Shown: positions 57,039-64,000 of the stretch, in pieces
How the letters are laid out: each line of letters starts with the position of its first letter
Position numbering within the stretch: the first letter of the stretch is position 1
Assembly (NCBI GenBank): GCA_012064385.1
Contig: QRDG01000061.1
Location: 453,815 to 517,814 of the forward strand
Origin: Puccinellia tenuiflora
Lineage: Eukaryota; Streptophyta; Magnoliopsida; Poales; Poaceae
Reading direction: 5' to 3'
DNA length: 64,000 nucleotides
The notes under the pieces: model-generated
What the model was told of the DNA's origin: nothing
Databases searched by the model: none
What the model saw: only the letters and a program-made list of their open reading frames with translations
Position numbers and translations under genes: made by a program

Positions 57039-57112
57039 AACTAAGCACTGTGATTAGACTAATTGCTAGCTTGATGTTGCCGGACGAGCCCGGGCAGCCG
57101 CCCCGGGGGTTC

Positions 57113-59080
57113 AGCCTTTTTGCCGCCTTTAGCGGCAAAACTGTGTCGCGCCGCACACCTTTCCTTGGTTAGTTTTAGTGGGCCGGCCCATCTGCACTGT
57201 CAGGTTCGTTCGGTTCGTTAGCTGTTTCCTTCGTTCCTCCGTTCTTCGCGTCCGCGTATTCGGTTTCTCCTGACAGGAATCGATCAGTGGACTGAATCAG
57301 TAGCTAGCTAGCTCGTTTTTTTTTGTCATCCAACTACACACAATGTATGGATCTACTTTAACAAAGTTTAAATATGACATTTTTAATCTGAATATTTTCA
57401 AAATCTGAACATTTTTAAATTTAAACAATTTTCAAATTTGAACCTTTTTATCTGAACAATTTTGAATTAGAACATTTCTAAAACGATTTTTTTATATATT
57501 TTTTACAATATGAACTTTTTAAACTTTGAAGAATTTTAATCTGGACATTTTCTGAATATGAATATTTTTCGAAAAATGACTGTTTTCGTGTTCGTTCATT
57601 CATGTTTCTGTGTATTGGCCTGTAGCTACGTTCCTATATGCTATGCTAACCTACGTACATGTACGTTGATACTTTTTTAAGCTGAACACATTTGAATTTT
57701 GTATAAATTTGAAATCTGTCTTTTTTTAACCTGAACAAATTTGAGTTTTGAATAAATTTGAAATTTGAAAAATTCAAATTCTGAACAAATCCCAATTGAA
57801 CAAATTTTTAATCTGAAAAAATTTAAAAAAATTTGAACGATTTTCGAACGATTTTAAAAAGTGAACAGAAAATGGCGGTGAACGGAAACTATTTTGAACG
57901 ATTAAAAAAATAAACATGAAAGATCTATTTTTGAACTATTTTTAAAAAGTGAACAGAAAAATTATGCTAGAACATATATTATGAATTGAACTTTTTTCAA
58001 TTACATTATTGACCTCATCTGAACGGTTTTAAAAAGTGAACAGAAAATGGCAATGAACGAATTTTATTTTTGAACGATTTTAAAAAGTGAACATAAAATG
58101 GTGGTGAACGGAAAGTATTTTGAACGACTTAAAAAATGAACATGAAAGATCTATTTTTGAACTATTTTTAAAAGTGAACAAAAACTATTTTGGAACAATT
58201 TTAAAAGTGAACATAAAATATCGGTGAACAAAAGCTATTTTTGAACGATTTTAAAAAGTGAACAAAAATTATTTTTGAACAGATTTAAAAAGTGAACAGA
58301 AAAAAGATTTACGAACGAAAGTTATTATTGAACGATTTTAAAAGTGAACGATAATTATTTTTGAACGATTTTAAAAAATGAACAGAAAAAGGTCGGTGAA
58401 CAATAATTACTTTTGAACAGATTTAAAAAGTGAACAGAAAAATTTTATGAACAAATGTTATTTTCAAACAATTTTAAAAATGACGAAAATGATTTATTTT
58501 TGAACGATTTTTAAATTGAACAGAAAAATGAAAAATGTCGGTGAACAAAAAATATTTTTGAAGTGAACAGAAAATATCGGTGAACGGAAACTATTTTTGA
58601 ACGATTTTAAAAGTGAACAAAAACATATCGGTGAACAAAAACTATTTCGAAAATGAATGAACTTTTTAAATTTGAAAGATAAACATTTTTTCAATATGAA
58701 CAAATTTTAAATGTAAAACATTTTTTGAAACATTTTTCAAAAAATCATAAAAATAGTGAAAATTAGAAAAGAAAAAATATTGAAAAAAAACGAAAATAAA
58801 AAATAAAAAAATAAAAACAAAAAATATACGAGAACAAAAAAGAAATAGAAAAGAAACGAGAAAAGTAAAGAAAAAGAAAACGAAATTAAAAAAGGAAACA
58901 TAAAAAAAGAAAAAGAAAAAAGAAAGAAAATAAAAAGAAAACAATCAGAAAAAGAATCAGAAAAAGAAAATAAAATAAAAAGAAGAAAACAGGAATGAAA
59001 AAAGAAGAAACTTAAATGGGCCGGCCCATTGATGCGCGGCGGTGCGCGGCGCTACGTCCTTTTGCCGCTAAAGGCAGCAA
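57113..59080. mobile_element. MULE-like non-autonomous element with AT-rich tandem interior
   Basis: Terminal inverted repeats of about 50 bp share GCCTTTAGCGGCAAAA, GCGCCGC and GGGCCGGCCCAT. Flanks GGTTCAGCC (57104-57112) and GGATTCAGCC (59081-59090) are consistent with a nine-base Mutator-type duplication carrying one extra base. The interior (57340-58980) is built of degenerate GAACGATTTTAAAAAGTGAAC units and, toward the right, of A-rich sequence. No transposase. Confidence 0.65.
57880..58660. repeat. Degenerate tandem GTGAAC/TTTTGAACGATTTTAAAAA repeats
   Basis: Roughly twenty irregular units of 30-50 bases with alternating GTGAACAGAAAA and TTTTTGAACGATTTT blocks. Units vary in length, so no fixed period can be stated. 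They form the core of the MULE-like element. Confidence 0.75.
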
Positions 59081-59296
59081 ATAGGATTCAGCCGCCCCGG
59101 GTCGCAGGGTGTTGGCTCCGCCAGTGGGGCAGGATGTGGTTTTGTATGTGGGCCATGGTCTCGAGCACTGAATGTTCGTACTAGACTAATGGTGCGTTGG
59201 CCAAGCGGGTAGGATACGAGCAGGGACACTTACTGGGCTGACTCGGCGTAGGATTAGCAGCCCACGAGCCCACGTTTGTAGCGGGTGGAGTCGGGG

Positions 59297-59642
59297 TATT
59301 TTTTTTTCCAAATGTGGCCCTTGGGCCGAACTAACTAGACATGTGGCCTCTTTGAAAAACTAATTTGAAATCTGGCCTCTAGTCTTAGTGCCAAATGGGC
59401 CGGCGCCGAAGTTGGGCTGCTCGGCGCCAGGATGGGCCATCGCCGAACCTTAGTCGGCGCCATTAATTTGGGTCGGCGCCGAATCCTTCGACCCATCTGG
59501 TGACAAAATTACTTGGCGCCGAGCAACCCAACTTCGACGCCGGCCCATTTGGCGCCAAGTCCAGAGGCCAGATTTAAAATTAGTTTTACAACAAGGCCAT
59601 ATGTGTTGTTAGTTCGGCGTAAAGACCATTTTTTGTGAAAAA
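59297..59642. mobile_element. Foldback element with GGCGCC-rich arms
   Basis: Arms of about 120 bp pair almost perfectly (left AATGGGCCGGCGCCGAAGTT, right arm its complement with few mismatches). The loop also carries TCGGCGCC motifs. Flanks GAGTCGGGG and GACTTGGGG (7 of 9 identical) suggest a nine-base duplication. The parallel copy at 61330-61350 lacks the insert. Confidence 0.65.
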
Positions 59643-59689
59643 TACGGACTTGGGGCCCACCGGCCCAAGCAGATTAGGAGCAACACCGA

Positions 59690-60095
59690 GTGCAGTGTTT
59701 TGCCTCCCGGGCTCCATGTACCACTTTATTTCAAACATTCGAAAAACAAATTTGAAAGTTTGAAAAAATTCTAAAAATATATATATATGTATAGCCAATG
59801 ATGTATCCTATAAATGTGCAAAATATCAGTACAAAATATGTTGTATTATACGCTACACAAAAAAGACAAATTGGTAGAACTGGATGTGCGAATAGTGTGC
59901 TCCAAAGTTTGTCACATTTTGTCATAATTTGTCTTTTTTATAGATCCCATAATAAAAAGAATTTCATATTGAAATTTTACACAATTGTAGGATACAATAT
60001 TGGCTACATCTACATTTTTTAAAAAAACTTTACATACTGATTTCGAAAAGTTGAAAATAAAGGGCTACATGTAGCCCAAGCTCCAAAAGGCTTTT
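59690..60095. mobile_element. Foldback MITE-like element
   Basis: Left GGGCTCCATGTACCACTTTATTT pairs with the inverted right arm GGGCTACATGTAGCCCTTTATTTT. The inner part also pairs partly (GTAGGATACA and TGTATCCTA). Absent from the duplicate at 61350-61370. No coding sequence. Confidence 0.55.
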
Positions 60096-60119
60096 TCGAG
60101 CAACTCCCAACTATTGTTG

Positions 60120-60300
60120 TTATACGTGTTGGTAACTGCCTAAAAAAACTTGAAAATAGGCGCATGTTTATTTAACCGGTCACTGAAAAATGTTTTATTT
60201 GATTTGATTTTTATACAGTAATTAGCAAAAGCAATATATTTGCAAGTTTGGAAGAAAATCAATACGCTTAACCAAATAACTTTGGAGGAAAATGGAGTAT
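60120..60300. repeat. Segmental duplicate of 61365-61545
   Basis: Shares AACCGGTCACTGAAAAA and TAACCAAATAACTTTGGAGG with 61365-61545 in the same order and orientation. Together with 56574-56950 against 60847-61190 and 59120-59300 against 61207-61350, it defines a tandem segmental duplication. Confidence 0.85.
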
Positions 60301-60304
60301 TAAC

Positions 60305-60690
60305 TGTAATGTGTTATGTTTGTCTACCGAGTACTAACTGGTGATCTATACTTGTATGAACAAGTAAGATCTCTTGTGAATATTCCTAATTCTACTATTC
60401 TTGTGTGATGTTTTGATTGTAGACAAAACTAGGCTTGATGCTCTACTTTGATTTACAAAGAATACCATGTTTTTCTTAAGTGCCATGAGGATACCCTCCG
60501 TTCTGAACTTGGAAAATCAGCTTGGCCTTTTGCTACATATACCTATTTCAGAGAAACACATGTTTTTCTCAAGTGTCACAGTTAGCCTTCTGCGCTTTGA
60601 AATCAGTACAGCTCTTGATCTATCTATCTCCAAAGGACCAAATCCTCCGAGAGATTTAGAGTTACTTTCACTTTGAAACATTTTGTGTTG
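60305..60690 (+). repeat. Copy of the 3' flank of the DUF6598 gene (inverted relative to 23430-23720)
   Basis: Reverse complement of 23430-23720, including GCTCTTGATCTATCTATCTC and AGAGATTTAGAGTTACT. Followed at 60690 by a remnant of DUF6598 exon 3. Confidence 0.8.
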
Positions 60691-60845
60691 AACATGGCGG
60701 TTCTCTTTTAGCATGGTATTGGTGAGGAAGGTGATATATGGTTTCCAGCTGAAAAATCTCAAAGAAGAACCAAGTAGTACATGCCTGTGAAGAAATTGAG
60801 CCTTCGGTCGCGGTGTCGCCTGGTCCCCTTCAGTTTCTGGAAGTA
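60691..60845 (+). pseudogene. DUF6598 exon 3 remnant (third copy, inverted)
   Basis: Reads GEEGDIWFPAEKSQRRT in the plus orientation, matching the C-terminal part of the intact gene (GEEGDICFPAEKSQRRT). A TAG follows, and a small deletion brings in the 3' flank sequence ending GGAAGTAGGGATATC. It then joins directly to the copy-2 segment of the segmental duplication at 60847. Confidence 0.82.
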
Positions 60846-60846
60846 G

Positions 60847-61200
60847 GGATATCATCTACGACCAGTACAGTGCATCGATCTGCAGCCATGTCGTACGTGT
60901 CCAGCACCAAGCCAGTACTCCAGTAGCCAATCCATTACGTCGGCAGCTCATGTTGCTGTGGTCTCCATGGAATATTCCCGCAGAGGAAAGAAGAGAGGAG
61001 CGAGGAGGACGATACGGAAGCCAAGGAAGGAGAGTCCAGCTTCCGCGACGACGCCCAGCGCCCATGATCGTCGGGTGGGAGCGGCAGAACCGCAGAAGCT
61101 CACCTTGAGCACCAACACGGCTATCCACACGAGAGCGACGAAGCCGATGGACAAGCAGTGACAAAGCGTGCTCTCATCTTCCTGCTCCGCCGTCGTCTTC
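60847..61200 (-). pseudogene. Small membrane-protein-like frame, copy 2 (broken)
   Basis: Same as 56574-56950 with FVALVWIAVLVLK and FRIVLLAPLFFPLREYS retained. A TGA follows METTAT where copy 1 reads Leu, and the two segments are separated by a longer linker. Upstream it joins at GGGCAGG to sequence that in copy 1 lies 2.2 kb away. Confidence 0.5.
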
Positions 61201-61602
61201 GCCGCCGGGCAGGGTGTGGTTTTCTATGTTGGCCATGGTCTCGAGCTGAATGTTCGTACGAGACTGAGGGTGCGTCGGCCTACTGGGCTGATTCGGCGTA
61301 AGGTTAGCAGCCAACGAGCCCACGTTTGTTGCAGGTGGAGTCGGGGCCCAAGCAGATTAGGAGCAACGTGTTGGTAACTTGCCTAAAAAAAACATGGAAA
61401 TAGGCACATGTTTATTTAACCGGTCACTGAAAAAAATGTTTACTTGATTTGATTTTTTGTACAGTAATTAACAAAAGCAATATACTTGCAACTTTGGAAG
61501 AAAATTAATAAGCTTAACCAAATAACTTTGGAGGAAAATGGAGTATTCATGGCCAGCCTGGCCATAATCAATTTCTGCCATCCTATGGCCTCCATCTTTA
61601 TC

Positions 61603-61632
61603 CATGCATCTTATCTTTCTGTCTATATATAT
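61603..61632 (+). promoter_or_regulatory. RY motif and TATA box of the MEG-like peptide gene
   Basis: CATGCA at 61603-61608 is an RY element, common in seed-expressed promoters. CTATATATAT at 61623-61632 is a strong TATA box, which predicts a leader of about 90 bases. The leader holds a 14-codon upstream frame (61684-61728). Confidence 0.5.
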
Positions 61633-61746
61633 GGTCCACATAGTGCCATCTATCAGGACGTACACAAAAGCATTCAAAAACAAATGCTATTCATTTTTCC
61701 TGTATCGAAGTATTGCAGTTATATCTGACCGATCACCAACAAAGAT

Positions 61747-62132
61747 ATGGGGGAGTTCACGAAGCGCGTCCATGCAATACTGCTTCTTGTTCTTCTTGTA
61801 TGCTTCGCTATTCATGGCCAATGTAAGTAACACTGCATGACACTGAACATGACATATTTCCTCTCAATTTCTCTAATTCGATCCACACATGTTTTCTCCT
61901 AAGACTCGTTGATTATTCTTGAAGCTAATGATATATTTGTGTCTATAATTCCATAGGTAGAAGCATAGGCATGGATAAAGAGGTTGAACTTGACACCGTC
62001 CCAAGCTGCGGCCTAGATAAAAAAAACTACTACTGTTGTACAACCAATTTGGCTTGCTATGAGACCATGAAGGAGTGCAGAGCCAATTGTGGCCTTCCAC
62101 CATCTGTTGCAATCCTCTCGTCCTCTCCGTGA
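61747..62132 (+). CDS. Secreted cysteine-rich peptide, MEG/ESF1-like, two exons
   Basis: Exon 1 61747-61822, exon 2 61957-62132, 83 codons. The intron has GTAAGT and a TTCCATAG acceptor and splits the codon of Cys26. Residues 1-25 are a signal peptide (AILLLVLLVCFAIHG core). The mature part has Cys at 26, 43, 52, 53, 59, 66 and 70, with YYCC and CYETMKECRANC. The pattern Y-x-TM-x-EC-R-x-x-C is that of maize MEG1 and the embryo-surrounding-factor family, peptides secreted around the embryo and in endosperm transfer cells. The start has a good context (G at -3 and +4). A polyadenylation signal AATAAA lies at 62181. The frame was too short for ordinary ORF calling. Family assignment is likely; function here is inferred. 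Confidence 0.78.
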
Positions 62133-63359
62133 AACCAGATTATTATTATCATCCAGAAAGAAGAATGTATAATAAGAGACAATAAAATACTATAAATTTA
62201 CTGCAATATTTTCAGCAAGTTTTCTTTGCCATTTTGTTTATGACCATTATTATGAAGGAAAAAAAGGAACGAATTGTGCAATTATAAGAAAAAAATGCAA
62301 AACTGGTTGTGAGGTTAATTAATAAGTTTTTAGTTATTGAGGATTTAAATAATAAATTTTCCTAACTCGTTTTTGTTACATATGTATATATTACAAAGGA
62401 AATACAAATATCCATGGAAGGAAAATAATAACAATACACATGTATCTATGTTTAGTAGATACAATATATAGGAGGTGATTATACTAATTAACGACACGGT
62501 ATATGGAAAATAGGAATGTGAACACGGGTGCATCTGCCCCTGTTTCCGAAGAACATTTTCGAAATGTTTGAAAATTCAGGGGGAAAAAAGTCGGGCACGT
62601 ATATTTGTTCTATTTGTGCGTAGAACGTTTCCTGGAGAAATGACTTTTTATTTTACCTGTCTCCCATAATGTTTTCTTTCTAGCACCAGAATTTCTCTTT
62701 ATTTTGTGGAGGAAAAATAAAAAGAAATTTTGTCACGAAACGTTGGTGTCGCGTACATGTTTTTATGAGATGTATGCGTGAAATTTTGTTTCTGTTTTTT
62801 TTTTACATTTTGAAAAGTGTTTAGAATGCACGAACAATACAACTTGTCATGTCACGGTACAATACAACTTTTTTTTTCTTGACAGCTACAACTTATTACA
62901 TACACGAACAGCCGACCTGACGTCCTAAACCTACTCTGACACAAAGACTGTTAGTTGTAATTGCTGTAAAAAAAACTGTTAGTTGCTATATGTAAACAAA
63001 TCAATCTGTTAGTTGTAATTGCTGTAAAAAAAACTGTTAGTTGTAATTCAGATTACTGTAATGGAGCTCCTTTTGATGCACGAAAATATGTTTCAAATGG
63101 GCACAGTTAAACTTTTTGTTAACGCTGGATGAGTTATATTCCACGGCGGTCTTACTATTGATGAAAGAAACATCGTTGTTACTTTTACTTAATTATAATT
63201 GATACATGAGTTTATTTCCACTGGGCACACTTTTTTTTGGTCTACATTGGATAACCACTGTACGGTTTTTTTTGTTCATGAAATAAACAGTATTGTCGGT
63301 GTTTACTCAATTAGTCAACTCATGGTTTTGGTTGAAGTTTACCATTTTCAACAGACTTC
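62133..63359. other. AT-rich intergenic region downstream of the peptide gene
   Basis: No supported gene. A direct repeat of about 38 bases (CTGTTAGTTGTAATTGCTG followed by AAAAAAACTG) occurs at 62948 and 63008. T-rich tracts at 62797 and 62868 suggest degraded retroelement tails. Confidence 0.45.
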
Positions 63360-64000
63360 AGAAAAACCTAAGCCTCTCGGGTCGCTTCGGGCGACTCCGG
63401 AGGCGCCGCCGCGCAGGAGGCCCTCCCTCACAGCTCCGTTCACCTCGTCGCCCGTCAGAGGAGGCCAGCCGACCGGCGGACGGCGGCGGCGAGGCGTTTC
63501 CGGCTGTTTTCCTCTTCTTCTACCTGGTGGTCTCCTCCTCCTCCACCGTGCTTTCAGATCTTGTTGTCGCTCCCGTCGGTCACCGATCTCCCGATCTAGC
63601 AGTTCGCTGATGATAGCCGGCTCCCGATGTGGAAGTTTGTTGGTGATTGCCGGCCTGCAGATCCAAATCAAGTGCATGGCTTGGCGCCTCCGATCTGGTA
63701 GCTTGCCGGTGATTCTGGCCTTCCGATCTGGAGCATGTCCATGGCTGGGCATACGATCAGGAGATGCATCGCTTGCATGTGAGGCTGGGCTAGTGCCTGG
63801 ATGCATACGAATGCATAGGACCGCTTGAGTGCACATGAGCATGGAAGAATTAATCGACGGCCGCCCAGGCTGCCGGCTTGCTGCAGCCCATTGCCTGGCT
63901 GCTTGGCTTCCACCTAATCTTATGTGTGGCGCTGCCGCGGTTGATGGCTGTGGGTCTTGGCGATGCGAAGCCTCACTTTTCGTCAACACCATCGGCATGT
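63360..64000. other. GC-rich block with open frames on both strands; unresolved
   Basis: A sharp change from AT-rich to GC-rich sequence at about 63360. Frames of 209 codons (plus, 63199-63828) and 216 codons (minus, 63348-63998) overlap. Both are Arg/Ser/Pro-rich without domain motifs. The motif GATCTGGTAGCTTGCCGGTGA recurs loosely. It may be the start of a LINE or the first exon of a gene beyond the window. Confidence 0.3.

Overview
The window is a transposon-dense stretch of a grass genome, almost certainly from the Triticeae (wheat, Aegilops or barley group). The evidence is the repeat content: BARE/Angela-type and Fatima-like LTRs, chromovirus Gypsy elements primed by initiator tRNA-Met, CACTA elements whose ends carry inverted copies of the TCCCGGTTCG motif, Stowaway MITEs and a short Helitron. 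The species cannot be decided from the sequence alone. Coding genes are few and have introns; most long reading frames belong to mobile elements.

Layout. Positions 1-13833 are one end of a CACTA element read on the minus strand (CACTA-3). It is split by a complete minus-strand Gypsy chromovirus (331-12741, TSD GGCAG/GGTAG). Positions 13834-16888 hold a Stowaway MITE, a cluster of direct repeats with tRNA-like B-box segments, and a foldback MITE. A non-coding LTR element lies at 16889-22096 (TSD ATGTG). An intact three-exon gene of the grass DUF6598 family lies at 23841-26236 on the minus strand.

A 22.9 kb CACTA element (CACTA-1, 26851-49766, TSD AGG) follows. Its TNP2-type transposase is broken by stops and frameshifts, by a second Gypsy chromovirus (29093-39603, TSD ACGTC), by a small non-autonomous CACTA (39752-41439, TSD CGT) and by an inverted-repeat module (41488-42650). 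The second Gypsy carries a BARE/Angela-type solo LTR (31806-33681, TSD GTGCG). Downstream in CACTA-1 are a 171-bp tandem repeat, a second promoter-like block and a decayed second gene ending in an Ulp1-like protease region (45209-49158).

Right of CACTA-1 (49767-64000) is a low-copy, rearranged region. It contains a truncated second DUF6598 copy cut by an LTR fragment, an RNase H-like pseudogene split by a Stowaway MITE, a LINE 3' end, a Helitron, a segmental duplication carrying a small unrecognised membrane-protein-like frame, a MULE-like element, two foldback elements and a third DUF6598 remnant. A two-exon gene for an 83-residue secreted cysteine-rich peptide of the MEG/ESF1 type lies at 61747-62132. 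The best candidates for functional host genes are the DUF6598 gene and this peptide gene. The least explained structure is the head-to-head inverted module at 41488-42650, which encloses an unrecognised 128-codon frame.
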